A stretch of DNA of 64,000 nucleotides, taken from assembly GCA_007844125.1 (NCBI GenBank), contig CM017567.1, positions 7,802,529-7,866,528 on the forward strand. Reading direction: 5' to 3'. How positions within the stretch are numbered: the first letter of the stretch is position 1; every line of letters begins with the position of its first letter. Source of the DNA: Sinonovacula constricta (lineage: Eukaryota; Mollusca; Bivalvia; Cardiida; Solecurtidae). The notes beneath the pieces were generated by a model. That model searched no databases, was not told the origin of the DNA, and saw nothing but the letters and a program-made list of their open reading frames with translations. This document shows positions 38,001 to 50,332 of this stretch, piece after piece. The translations under genes and the position numbers were made by a program.

Positions 38001-41000
38001 TTCAACAACTGCTGTTTCTCATCGCGTCGAATGGCCTCGAGGCGTTCCTTCTCCAGCTTGTTCTGTAGTGCCAGGCCACGTAACTCCTCACCCTCAATGT
38101 AATCTTCCATCTTGCCCTTCTGGTTGTGCTTAAAATGCTCAGTGATCCTGGTGGCAGTTTATAAAAAAATGGTTTCAGCATGTACATTTTTTAAAGAAGT
38201 CCTGATATGGTATGAACAAAGCAGTTCGCTTATGTATTCTTAAGATTTTATCTGAAACATGTTATGTGAACTATCTGCAATGACACAGCCAGGCCTTAAG
38301 GCAAATATAAGTTCTTGAGCATTATCTAATGCTCAAAATTCTTAATATGGTCTATTTATAGATTCACTCGACGTGAGCTCAAGCATAAGATTTTGAGTAT
38401 GTGTTTGTGCACAATAAGTTTTATAGTCAATGGGACAATATTCACCCTCTAGGACAAATTTAGTTAATCATTTCAACCCAGACAACAATTTAAGCTGACA
38501 TACTGAGCCTTAAGGAAGTGCTGGTTGTCCCTGGCTGCGATGATTCTCTCAGCAGCCTTCATCTGGTCAGCCTTGATAGCCTCCTCATACTCGCGCTGGG
38601 CCTTAATGAGCCACTCCTTGTCCTGGCCCACGCTGGCCTGCTCCCTGAGCCGTTTCAGTTCCAGCTGGGCCTCCCGCTCCTTGAGCACCTCAGTCAGCAT
38701 CAAGGCACTCTGCAATACACATATGCTTTCAATATTTGCCCCTGAAATATTTGTATTTTGGTGACTTGTTTTAGCATTCATAAAACCAAAGCTAGCGCTG
38801 CAATCTTAAAGTATATCAAGTTGATATAGGTAGAGGGACTGTAGAAAAAGCTGATATATTAATATTCTGCTTTTAGTATTGTCCTTTAATTTTTTTCTCA
38901 TATGTTGTAAGTAACAAATGTTGCAAGCAAGAAGATGCTAAATTCTGGCATGGGTAGTACTAGAGATATAAAATAAAAAGGAAGCTTCATTACTTGAAAT
39001 TTTACCTTTTCATGATGTTAGGGACTATGCAGCTGTAGTGAGACAGTGACTGGGAAAACTGAGCCCAAAAGATAATTCTTCATGATTACATGGCCCTTAA
39101 AATTTAAAAAGCAATTTTCCAACAGACAGAAGTTTTTTATTATTTAATTTCAAAAGTGTTATTGTTTTATTTTAAGATATGTGTAGTTATGTATATTTAC
39201 CATGTTAAACCTTTTATTCTGAGTATCATGGCAGTAAAAACTTACATGGAATCCTTTGACTCTGTCTGTTTGGTAATACTGTTGAGTTTTGGCCTTGTCA
39301 ATTGCTTCTTTTCTCTGTTGTGCTTGATATTTTGCTTCTTCTATATCAATTGCACATTTTTCTTCTTCCTCTTTTTGCTCCCTGATTTTTCTAGCTTCGA
39401 GCTTTCTCTGTCTATGGCCCTGAATCAAGAAGACATAACTTTAAAACAAAGAGAGTATGAATAACAAATTCTTCCAGGAAAATATATTATCATCATAACA
39501 CAACTGCAAATATATAATTGAGAGACAATTCAATGGATTTTCTTTTGTAATATCATTCACTGGTATGTTATCATGTGTTAATAATAATATTAATTTTGGG
39601 GAATTTCTATACAGGAAAATATATTGAATTAGCTAATCTCACTTAATGTCTTCAGCTAGCCTCCCTTATCATATATAAATATTGAAATTCATTCAGAAAC
39701 ATTTCAAATGGTAAGAATTATTTATAAAAATAAAAACTGACAAAGACACCTACAGCAATTGTGTTGCCCCAATGTTGTACAACTTCCTTAGACTTGTTTT
39801 TCCTGGCTTCCCTCTCCTCACGGATGGCCTTTAATCTCTCCTCTTCTATCTGTTTCCTGTGTAGCTGCTGCTGAATTCTCTCCCAATCTTGCTTTGACAA
39901 GATTGTGACTTGCCGGAGATCAACACCTTCTGGGATCTGTAAGCCTCCATCTTGTCCCATATCAGGGGTCCCTGAAATGTGAGAAAGTGTCAGAAATAAG
40001 TAAAAAATAAAATTTAAAGCAACCTGAAAATATTTTGCCAATTTTTTTTTTTTTTTTTAAAGTTACACCTCAATTAACAATGAATAAAATAACACGTGTA
40101 ATGGCTTGTTTATGCATTTTATATCAACATGGTGTAATTTGATAGGAGAATTAACTAAGTTTTAATAGTTTCCAAACTAATTTCCTTATTATAAACTCCA
40201 TGTGTCGAAATTGTGTTTATGCATAAGTCAAAAAATGTTTGGTACTCTGATTGGCTCCATAGTGACATAAGTGACAATAATTATATAATGTACAGTGCAA
40301 ATGTGTGTCATGTGCCATTAGGCGTCAGGTACAGTCTAAACAGTAGCCAGTCCAATAAAATTGGCAATCCAAACAGAAAAAAATTGTTTTGAACTGATAT
40401 TAAAGTGGTTACTTATTACAACACACTATATCTTACACACAATAATCTGGATAAATTTCTGTGATGTGTTTGATAGAACATTTGAAAATGCAGACACTGA
40501 CAATTCCAATTACAGTTTTGTCAAAATAGGTTTTTGTTACATGGTGCCATCCAGCTAACTTTTTTTGGAGGAAGACCCCAGAGTTATTACGCCTGGGTAG
40601 AACCTCTAGTGCATCATAGGTTTGGTAGAAAACCACCCCATATGAAAGTTTTTCGTCCTGACTGGAATTCGAATGCTCAAGTGAGGGACTAAGAAGTTAC
40701 AACCAAAAACTGCATAAATCACTGGATAAGCTAATATAGAAATTGCAATACAAACTGAAATCTTAACTTTAAAAAGCAAGTATTAAAGACAGAGAATATA
40801 CAATGCAAGTTGCTGGACAAAATCATTTATCATATCAAAAACGCAAAAAGACTGAAACGACTGAAACCAGGTGTGTAGCTCTAAGTGGTAGAGGGTAGGC
40901 TAGCAAATTGGGAGGCCCCAATTCAATCCTTTAACCTGGTTGGGGATTGAACCTGGGGCTCCCTATTTTGAATTTGGCTGCCCCCTTTGACTCTCAAGAT

Positions 41001-41967
41001 TTAAACGTTTACAAGCGTTTTGTTGATATCAGTATAATCTGAAGGTTTGATGCAACCCCTTATATACTGCAAGTGATGCTGCCAATAATAAAAGCAATAT
41101 ATGTTGGTAATATAGGACAAAGAAAAAGGATTAATACACAGATGACTTAGAGGAGATTTAATTAGAAGCAAAAAAAAAAAAAATAGACCAAAGACAAACA
41201 ATGTTGTTGAAAGGTGACTTGGCAGTTCTGTAGGCCAATAAACCTATCCAATATATGTTACCTGTAATCAATTTAAAGTAAACATTTAACTGATTAAAAC
41301 CATGTAGAACCATTACAGCCTAGAAACTGGTGTTTCTGTCCAGTAGATGCCTGGCTCCAAACATCTTAAAGAGCCGAGTAATGTAAAGACTATTCTCTCC
41401 CCCGACATCTCTGCCCAAGTAGTGCGCTCAGTTGGAAGAGCACCTGAATCCTGTGTGAATTGTTATTGCACCTTGACTCACAAATTTAATAACACACAGT
41501 ACAACTATAAGCCTTTACTAGATTGATGAACCAAAGGACCATAGCTTTGGCAAATAGCAAAATTATTTGTTTTTCGTTTTGTTTCTGATAGAATATAAGC
41601 CAATTAAATGAATTGAAACACTATGCTTTTTAAAATGTTAAATTTGAATGTTTTGTTTATAAAAAAATAGAAATTTGTTTTCTTTAACAATGAGTCAATT
41701 ATTTGTATGCTACCAGCATGTGAAAGCATGCTTGAGACTTCTGCATAATAGCAGGTACTAGACAATACACATAGCAAGTCATTAATATTACACTTCCATC
41801 ATCGTTGGACAACAGTTTTGATGACTTCATGGTGTAGTATTGTGCCGCCCACAAACAATTAATATTCATGTTCAAACAACAATGCACCCATTATAAAGAA
41901 GTCTAGTCGCATGCTGAAATTTACCTCTTGATTGTCCCTTTCTCCTTCCATGCAATACCTGCGCCAT
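35025..41967 (-). CDS. CFAP210: CFAP210 (CCDC173), ciliary doublet microtubule inner protein
   Basis: A coiled-coil protein of the trichohyalin/plectin-homology group. In mammals it lies inside axonemal doublet microtubules. Exons in coding order: 41967-41925, 39971-39754, 39419-39246, 38709-38504, 38147-37937, 37578-37493, 36908-36716, 36012-35848, 35378-35025. They join in phase to 549 residues, close to the 552 I recall for the human protein. Seen: a short basic start (MAQVLHGRRKGQSR); GVDLRQVTILSKQDWERIQQ, a family-typical N-terminal block; YYQTDRVKGFH and ALMLTEVLKEREAQLELK; then long Glu/Lys/Arg-rich helices; and a non-helical Gly-rich C-terminus ending KKRLGFVW. Only one short exon of 14 codons precedes the first long intron. 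An RFX-like X-box lies about 50 bases upstream of the start. The neighbour PHOSPHO2 supports the name. Confidence 0.88.
40560..40695 (-). repeat. tRNA-derived SINE-like fragment in CFAP210 intron 1
   Basis: TTTTCGTCCTGACTGGAATT then CGAATGC resembles the SINE at 51640. On the minus strand the B-box-like part is GCATTCGAATTCC. Confidence 0.45.
40862..40985 (+). repeat. tRNA-like SINE fragment in CFAP210 intron 1
   Basis: GTGTAGCTCTAAGTGGTAGA resembles a tRNA A-box region, and CCCCAATTCAATCC about 45 bases on resembles a B box. The remaining sequence does not fold into a full tRNA by eye, so a SINE is more likely than a tRNA gene. Confidence 0.4.
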
Positions 41968-44603
41968 TTTTGGCGTTTTCTGACAACAGGACAATATTTA
42001 ATGGAGGTCGTTCGCCTGTTGTCAAGCAAAACAGCCAGTAGTCAATCTCAGTGACGTATTTCCGGTGCCCGTTTATTTCACACAGCCATCAACTTACCAT
42101 GGCTCAGGGACGAAACTGCAAAAACTTTATAAATGTATTTGAACATAAACTTGAATAAAAAATAGAAATTAAAAACAAAAATAAAAACTGTACAATGAGA
42201 CGAAGAGTACTTTTGTAGGGGGGGGGGGGGGGGAGGAACAGACCATGATTTAATATGAGTTGATTAAAAACAGAGCAAATATTTTGACCGTAAATTAATG
42301 TAATATGCAAATGTTTGTTAAAAAATAAACTTTCTTTTAAAATTTATGTAACATCAACAGTTGCTGCAATAATCTACTGACTTCTGTTGTGACCATGATT
42401 TAATATGAGATGATTTGGTACGAACATCACAGAGGCCGCTTCTAAATCAAATTTAACCTTCACCTTGTCAAGATGTGAGTAAGGTTTTGTAAGATATTTA
42501 ATAATTTACACCATATATAGCCTTTCTTATATACAACTTTTGTCTTTGACATAATTTATCCATCAGAGTAAATATTTTGACCGTAAATTAAAGAAATATG
42601 CAAATGTTTGTTTAAAAATAAATGTGCTTTTAAATTTTATTTAACATCAACAGTTGCTGCTATTGACTTCTGTTGTGGTATGCTTGTTCAATTAGCTTAA
42701 AGTAGGGCACATGGTATGTAAGAAAGGTGTAACATGAGCCTCTTCTGTTTAACTTAACATGGCACACTCAGAGTGACTCTTCAAAAATCTGTTTTTAAAC
42801 AACTTTTTACTCATAATGATTTCTCCTTTAATAAAAAAAAAATAATATAATAATCAAAGCACTGATGGCACTGTAGTATACAGTGCTTGTAATTTCTAAA
42901 CAGAAGTAAAATATACACTGAATGACCCAATTAGTTAATACTTTGAACTTTTATGATATACAATCGTCAGCATTAAATATAGTAGTTTCTCATATCTTCA
43001 ACCTTTCATGTATTTTCGTTTCAATTTTTCTTTTGCAAAATTACGACACAAAGCTATCAGATTTTACAAATGTGTCTACCAATTATTAGAAATGTCTTGG
43101 AATAGTTAAGAATTCTCAGGAAAATGGTTATTAACAGTACAGGTACTAAACATAACTTATTAATGAAAGGAAATTCAAAATATAATATTACTTATTTAGT
43201 CTTGTATGCACACATTTTTATGTGACAATATTACAATAGTTTTACATACCTCCTCACTGATCTTTATCAGTACTCCTCGGTGGTGATGCAGTCGCATAAG
43301 CTGAGGTGTTAAGATTGTCTGTCACGTTGCACAGTAGAATTTCAGTTAACTTTTTCAAGTCATGACAAAATAGATTAAACAATGCAAAAAAAAAATTGGG
43401 TTGTTATAACAGGAGGATTTTTTTTGGTGAATTATGAAAATATATTGAGGTTACTGCTTTGAGATTGATTCTAATAAAGAATAGGGCAAAAATACAATTT
43501 AAAGTTACATTCAAGCAAAATTAAAGCACAAACAGTAGCAATAGTTATTTGTATTTGTATGATAAAATCCATACGAGACAAAATCCCTTCTACTCCTTGT
43601 AGCAAAGGCGGACAAACTCTAAACTTTAACAAAAGCAGACAAAATCACTTCCGTATACTAATATCTCAAAATTGAAATTTTATAACAAAAAAGCTGATGT
43701 TATTATATTATTTACTAGACTTAACTGTGCAAACCAAATAAACAATATTGCAAAATGTAGAAAATTTACTGGAGGAAATTTATAGTCATTGACAAATTTG
43801 TAGTAGGGTATGCCTATGCTAAAATTAACAGAAGGAATTTTGCTCTGGAAGGATTTTGTCCATACTCCTTTTTAAAGAATAACCCTGGCTTTACAGAATT
43901 ATGTATCTAGTTGCAAAAAGGAGAAAAGATATATTGCTAAGTTTTCAGTGGCTTAAAAATGTTGTTGTTTTAAACACATTTAATCACATCTATAATGGTA
44001 TTTTTTAAAAGACATTGTTGTAATTTCCATAAATACTCTACATCGAAATTACGCACAGCACATTCTCAAACACCCAACTGAAATCTTATCTCAGGCAATA
44101 TTAATGTATTAATGTATGTTTAATAAGCATAAATTCCAGGGATACTGCAATGATTGTTTGCTGACAAATTAAGATAGCAAGACTGTTTTTATTATTATTT
44201 TCCTTCCTATTACATGTTTATATGTATATAACAGTCAATGGGAAAACAGTAACCTAGCTGCATTTTATAATCCAACTCGAAAAAAAGTATGTGTTTGCCT
44301 GTTTCTGCATATTTTTGTGAAGAATTTGAACCAGTTTTCGACAACAAAATTATATTACTAAAGGTTTATGTCTTCGCATTTTTAGACTTTTAGAAACAGT
44401 TTAATAAAATAATTAAAAACAAGTAACCTTTTGTCCTGAAACACTTCAAAACACATCTTAGACATTTAAGAATTTTTTTTCCCACGGAACTGCCTCCCTG
44501 CCCCACCTCACCAGAACGTATGTCAAATTCAGTCTTCAGCCCCCCCCCCCTTCCCCCTCCCCCAATACTTAAAATGACCCAAATTTTGCACTCTTTTTTT
44601 CAG
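41968..44603. other. Intergenic region between divergent CFAP210 and PHOSPHO2
   Basis: It holds a run of 16 G at 42218-42233. A duplicated segment of about 115 bases has copies near 42273-42392 and 42566-42680, sharing AAATATTTTGACCGTAAATT and ACATCAACAGTTGCTGC. A C-rich stretch lies at 44541-44563. No reading frame of note was found. A non-coding first exon of PHOSPHO2 may lie here. Confidence 0.5.
42018..42030 (+). promoter_or_regulatory. Candidate RFX X-box upstream of CFAP210
   Basis: GTTGTC-A-AGCAAA matches 10 of 12 defined positions of the X-box (GTNRCC, 0-3 bases, RGYAAC). It lies about 50 bases upstream of the CFAP210 start codon, within the usual distance for ciliary genes. It is a pattern match only. 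Confidence 0.4.
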
Positions 44604-45374
44604 ATGGCATCAGCAGAAATGCAGAACAAGGTTCTGGTGGCGTTTGACTTCGACCACACAATAATTGATGACAACAGTGACACGCATATCTCTATTCTTT
44701 GTCCTGATGGGAAAATACCTGATGAGATCAAAGACAAATATAGCAACAGAGGCTGGACTCAGTATATGGGGGAAATCTTTAAATATCTTCACGGCCATGG
44801 CATCACAGAGAAGCAGATCGTCCAGTGTATGCATGAACTTCCTCTTGTTGAAGGCATGGATGAGCTTCTGAAATATCTGGAGAAGGATATCTTTGATGTC
44901 ATCATCATATCAGATTCCAATTCCAAGTTTATCAGTTATGTATTGGAGCATGTTAAACTTGCCAAAGTGTTTCAAGATGTGTACACTAACCCAGCACATT
45001 TTGATGACAATGGGTGCTTGAATATTGATTTCTACCACAAGCAAGACTGGTGCGACTTGAGCACAGAGAACCTCTGTAAGGGTAGAATATTGGAGGATCA
45101 TATAAAAAAGAATGCTGAGCAAACAAAGTATAAGACAGTTATATATGTAGGGGATGGTACAAATGATTTATGTCCAGCGCTTCGTCTAAACGAAAAAGAT
45201 TACATCTGTCCACGAATCAACTTTTCTCTATGGAAGAAAATGAAGAAGTTAGGAATACTTGATGGCGAGGCGTGTGATCTGGACTTGAAAGCAAAGATAC
45301 GAGAGTGGAACACAGGCGGAGAATTGCTCAATCTTGTCAAGGATGTGGAAAAATCGGTCATCATTCTGAATTAG
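44604..45374 (+). CDS. PHOSPHO2: PHOSPHO2-like HAD phosphatase
   Basis: Phosphatase of the PHOSPHO family in the haloacid dehalogenase superfamily. The human PHOSPHO2 product acts on pyridoxal 5'-phosphate; PHOSPHO1 acts on phosphocholine and phosphoethanolamine. One uninterrupted coding exon gives 256 residues (human about 241). Seen: motif I VAFDFDHTIID with the nucleophile and acid Asp at about residues 15 and 17; motif II IIISDSNS near residue 100; motif IV GDGTNDLCPALRL near residue 190. The start is set at the ATG at 44604. The frame is open to 44520, but a pyrimidine tract and CAG (TTTTTTTCAG) end exactly before this ATG, which suggests a splice acceptor with a non-coding upstream exon. 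The extra 28 residues upstream would be Pro-rich, read from a C run. Substrate choice cannot be read from the sequence. Confidence 0.93.
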   Translation: MASAEMQNKVLVAFDFDHTIIDDNSDTHISILCPDGKIPDEIKDKYSNRGWTQYMGEIFKYLHGHGITEKQIVQCMHELPLVEGMDELLKYLEKDIFDVIIISDSNSKFISYVLEHVKLAKVFQDVYTNPAHFDDNGCLNIDFYHKQDWCDLSTENLCKGRILEDHIKKNAEQTKYKTVIYVGDGTNDLCPALRLNEKDYICPRINFSLWKKMKKLGILDGEACDLDLKAKIREWNTGGELLNLVKDVEKSVIILN

Positions 45375-48300
45375 GTCTGAATCGAATGAATTTTTCGTAA
45401 GAGTTAGTGTATATTTGAAAATAGTTAACAATAGTGTCTCACGTCCATGCCTTACAGAAAACCTACACTATTTGGTCAGATTTAGTGATTACAGTTAATA
45501 AGGTAATATGCAATACTTTCCTTAAAAAATCGACATAAAAAGCTTTATATTGAAAAAAATATCATTTAGCTGTAACCAAAGTATTTAAACCTCCAGTCCA
45601 AGTCTTTAAATAGTCTGTTAGTCTGTTTATAGCTAAATAGATGTAACCCTATGCAATGTATTAAGGGGAATTTAAAATTTAAATGGCAAAATAATAAACA
45701 TGGTAGAAGATTGTTTACTTTTCTGTTCAATAAATTAAATAACAGGAATCTTCTCTTTAGAGAAACCTTAAATAAATTTGCAGGAAAAAACAACTTATAG
45801 CTAGTTAGTTACACAGCTAGCTTATTTTGACCTCACTTTATACAATTATAAAAATGATCCTTGGATATTTTTGTGAGTTTCTGAGTTCATATATATATAT
45901 ATACTGCCTGTAAAACAGGGTAGGGCATTTTGCCTTCTGTGTCTTTATCCAGTCATGTTGGTGCTTAAAATACTATATATATTCTTATACATCCTCAATG
46001 TATAGTTATTATTATACCTAACTTGTTAAAGTGATAAACAAGCTTTAAATTGACACAGTCAACTAAAATATCTTTTCTATGGATTAGATTAATCCTACAC
46101 CTATCAGCAGCTAGCTTTAAAATTGTACAGGCCTAATCATATTTTATTTTGTCTATTTAATCAGTATTGCCTTGGATACAATGTTGAAGGATATAATCAT
46201 GCATTTGCTTTTGAAGGTTCTGTCTGACAGATTGTCTTTGTTTTCTATTTTTCTTTCAGTAGTAACAAACTGACGATATAATTGTTTGGTTGCTTGAAAT
46301 AAATAGAATAAAATCCAGTCTTCCAATTTTGAGCAAGCTGCTTTTTTAATGAACAAGCAGGGAAAAAAAGTGATAAAATGCAACACAATGGGTAAAACTA
46401 GGCACCTTAGGGTATGAGAGTCACTGAGTCTAGTTTCCATACATCTTGACATTGGATAGGAGATGTTAACTGTTCATAAAAAGCAAACCTTGTACCATAG
46501 CAGCTGCTGCATACAATTCAGATAAACTCCCTAAACATTGGTCTTATATCTTTTCCAGGATAATATTAACTGTGTTAGTAACTTAGACAGCTCTTTAAAT
46601 GTTATTTGTTGAGGTTTTCAGGTAAAGTCATAACAGAACAATATTTATGGAAAGTGGAAAATTTTCATTTGTCTAAATAAATGATTGGTTAATTAAGCAA
46701 GAGATCCCCTGTTTGTATCTCACGTGTTGCAATGTTTAATCTTTGTTCGATATTTGGTAGTAAAACTGATGATTTCATAAAAAAGATGTTACTTTATTTC
46801 TGTTAAATTTTTCATTATTTCTGTTTAATTTTTAAGAGAAAATGATTATTCTTTCATTTTGTGAATTTTGGATTCTGTTCCAAAATGATGACAAAATGAC
46901 TTACAAGACAAAGGTTGTGTATATTTTTACTGTCATACTTAAATCATTATCAGTCATAATAATTAAATCAGTTATTTAATCACTATTTGTGAACATCTTG
47001 ATGCATTGTCAACTTCTCATTTGTTGGTGTGCTATAAAACCCAAAATGCAATGTCAACAAAATATGTGAATCCCGATTAGACAGTTCCTAGCAGAAGCTG
47101 GTTGATCTGGCTTTATACTATCTGCCCAAGCCTTATCAAAACCTGTTCAATAGGCAGAGTTGACAAATGATGCTCAACAGATGTTCATTCCCTTTGATTT
47201 AGCTAGCTGTCTTCTTGAATTGTTCTGTTTTTTAAAGCTTTATAAACAGTTGTCATTTTTTATTTACAAAAGCTTTTTTGCTTTATAAACTCATTTTTTC
47301 AAATTATTCAGAATTATTCATGATGCAAAATGTTTTTTTTATTTTTATAAATGCCTGTAGATTTATAAGATGCATTTTTATTTTTCCTGTTAATTGCAAT
47401 TGTCTCTCTGTGGTACATTGCTGTACACTGGTTGTAGTTATAGTATTTTAATAATTCCCTTCAGAAGAGATCATACCTAAACAAATAATTATTGACAATA
47501 TGAATTTAAACTGTAATTATTGACTTAGGGTTGTAAACTACACATATGTTTTAGAAATCATGGTCTAGAACTTAACAATCAATAATCTGTAATTGTTTCA
47601 TGCAGATAATGTAACTGTTTGTTACTGGTAAATCAGGCACAAATTGTTCCATCTTAATTATTAGATGGTTTTCTTTGTCTTTTATAAGCCTATTATAAAA
47701 CATGTTAATAAATATTTTATCCCAATATTACCAATGCCTCCTAACTGTGTGCGTTTGAACCTTAGACAGGCTGAGAAAACTAATGGGAAAAGGTTTTCCA
47801 GCTCCCCAGCAGAATACTTCATTTTCTAATGAAACATTTGTCTGGAGTCTTCCTTCACCACATGTCTTTCTCCACCAAGAGTCTTCCTCCCTCCACCACA
47901 TACCATAATATGTCAGCACCTCTGTGTTCTATTATTATATCTCTAGTCATAGATTTACTAGACCTAAAATGGCAATTTTTTTATATTTCTTGATCATCTG
48001 TCCTTTAATAGACTATTCTATGAATAAAGAGGACTTATTAAGGACTTATTATTCCACCCCACTTATTATCAACAATGGCTTATGCTGATGCAAGACTACC
48101 ATCATGCTTATTCTCAATAACATGTGCCTAAAGTGGAGTTTTATAACTTCATTTCCTAGTGGTCATACCTTCTAATATGATCAAATTGTATAGATGCAGG
48201 ATAGATTCAGTAAAGAAGGGTCAGTTTGCTGGTTGAAGTTTTATAAGTACAATTTGGCTTATATTATGTTCTCAAGTTTTTGAATAGTTATATGTGCTGT

Positions 48301-50188
48301 CTTTTTACAGCTCTTGTTGTTTTGAAAGCAGTGTTAGCTGTTGATGTGTTGATTTTGTACTGAACGTGTATGCTTTATAGCTTTATAGATGTATAATTAA
48401 TTCACCAAGTAAAAATGAATATAGCTTTATTTAAAAGGCATATTTCTGGTATTTGTTTTGATTTTGCCCACCCCACTTTTGTCATCTGGATCTTCCTTGG
48501 AATATTTATCTTAAATAAATAGTAATCAGTGTAAGGAAGTTCTGTAACCAGTTGCAGTTTTTATTTAATCATTCCTAAGTAAAATGTTTAGCCTCATTTT
48601 AGTTTATGGTCATTTGGAGAAAAACACATAGCTGGTATATATGGCTATAAAAAGGAGTAATAGTTGTTACTTGGTTTTGTTATTGATTCCTAATTAAAAT
48701 GTTTAGCCTCATTTTAGTCTATGGTCATTTGGACAAAAACACATAGCTGGTATATATGGCTATAAAAAGGAGTAATAGTTGTTACTTGGTATTGTCACTG
48801 ATTTTTGAATCATTCATTAAATCAGCTAACTTTGCCTTAATAACTTATATTAGTTTTACTCAACAATTTTATTAACTCAATTTTTACTGCTGGTAGATTA
48901 ATTGTAAAATTTGCATACAGTTGTAAAACAAGTCAAACAAAATAAAGATTTGAAAAGTATAAAAAAAATGTTTGAGTATGACAGACAACATCTACAGCAG
49001 GTGTCTTGTTAAATATGACACTCTAGTTCAATGCATGTTTAGAGACCTCCCTTAAACAATATGTATAGATATATAGCAGAATCAGGAGCCACCTAATACT
49101 ATCTTTACTTTTTTTTTCTTTTTTTAATATGATGTAATTCTAGACCCATCTCTATTATTCCCAAACGAATAGAGATATTACCTTGTGATATAAACTAACA
49201 TGCATCAACCTGTGTCATGGCTACTTATAAACAAGTCATCTGGCATAGAGGTAAAATATAGGCATGACATAACATAAATAGTGCAAGAGCGGATCTGGAG
49301 TGTGGGCTCCCAAGAATTAACCAGTGTACTTTAGTTCACTTGCTGTAGAAAGAATTAAGTCATTTAATTCAAAATTGTGTGATACTCGAACTCTGTATTA
49401 TCAACGCATCTCTGTTACCGATGTATTCCGAATATATCAACATGCAAATCAACACATAATGGCTTTAACCTAGATTTCTAAAAATAAGTTGATTTTATGG
49501 TAATATTTTGTTTTAGAGGTAAGTTGTCCTTTACAAATTCAAAGTTTATAAGTTGATATTGTAATGCATACACATCGTAGATGAGTCAAACAAGTACGAC
49601 CATAATACTGTGGTCCGTGCTACTATGTAAACAACCCCTATATACTGGCTTCACTTGTAGCATGATTCTTAGGAATTTTCTAAGCAGAGGCGACCAGGTG
49701 ATCGAGCCCAATCATGAAGATGACAATGAAATGTCATATATTTCTATTAGGTTTGCTTCTTCCTTATGTTTAGTCTCTTTTTATGTTCCTGTTTATTATA
49801 ATAAAAACTAATAATACAACTTTTGCCAAGGGACTAACTAATGTTAATGAGCAATAACTTTATACAGCCAACTCCAAATAGAAAAGGTATTTAGTAGTAT
49901 ATTGCAAATATTTATTTTTGTGTTTAAAGATATATACATATTATATATATGTGTAAGATGAATAGGGTTTGGCAACAAGTTTTAACAACAATTTGTCCTC
50001 CCTTTAAAAATTTACATTGACATGATATTACAGTTTATGTGCAAAAATACCTGTTATTGCATGTAGCTGATACAATGTACTTTGTATCAACTAAACATTA
50101 ACTGAACATTATCTGCGCCTGGTGGTTAGTTGAGCTCACACTTTGTAGATAGTATAAGATAAGATATGTGACATTAGTCATATACCAG
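45375..50188. other. Intergenic, PHOSPHO2 to alpha-tubulin 1
   Basis: AT-rich, without a gene I can support. A possible PHOSPHO2 polyadenylation signal (AATAAA) is at 45729-45734. A short AT repeat is at about 45889-45902. A 115-bp tandem duplication lies at 48571-48800. The remaining open frames are short and unrecognised. Confidence 0.5.
48571..48800. repeat. Tandem duplication of 115 bp, two copies
   Basis: ATTCCTAAGTAAAATGTTTA at 48571 recurs as ATTCCTAATTAAAATGTTTA at 48686. The following sequence stays nearly identical through GGAGTAATAGTTGTTACTTGG. Only a handful of bases differ, so the duplication is recent. Confidence 0.92.
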
Positions 50189-50195
50189 TATATAA
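50189..50195 (+). promoter_or_regulatory. Candidate TATA box of alpha-tubulin 1
   Basis: TATATAA lies about 140 bases upstream of the start codon. It would place transcription start near 50220 and give a leader of about 110 bases. It is a pattern match only. Confidence 0.4.
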
Positions 50196-50332
50196 TGTAA
50201 AGTTATGGGCGAACACGGGTCAATTCGGATTGTAGACTCACACGTACACATAGGGTCAACGTGAGGACGGTACACGACGTAAACGCCCCCTTCTTCTGAC
50301 ATCGGGAATTAAACACTATTGGAATTATCAAC

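Noticed and set aside
41395..41480. A tRNA gene near GTGCGCTCAGTTGGAAGAGC
   Set aside because: The A-box-like part is present, but no matching B box or acceptor stem was found; at best a SINE scrap.
44520..44603. PHOSPHO2 start at the upstream ATG (44520)
   Set aside because: It would add a Pro-rich peptide from a C run, and a splice-acceptor-like tract ends exactly before the ATG at 44604.
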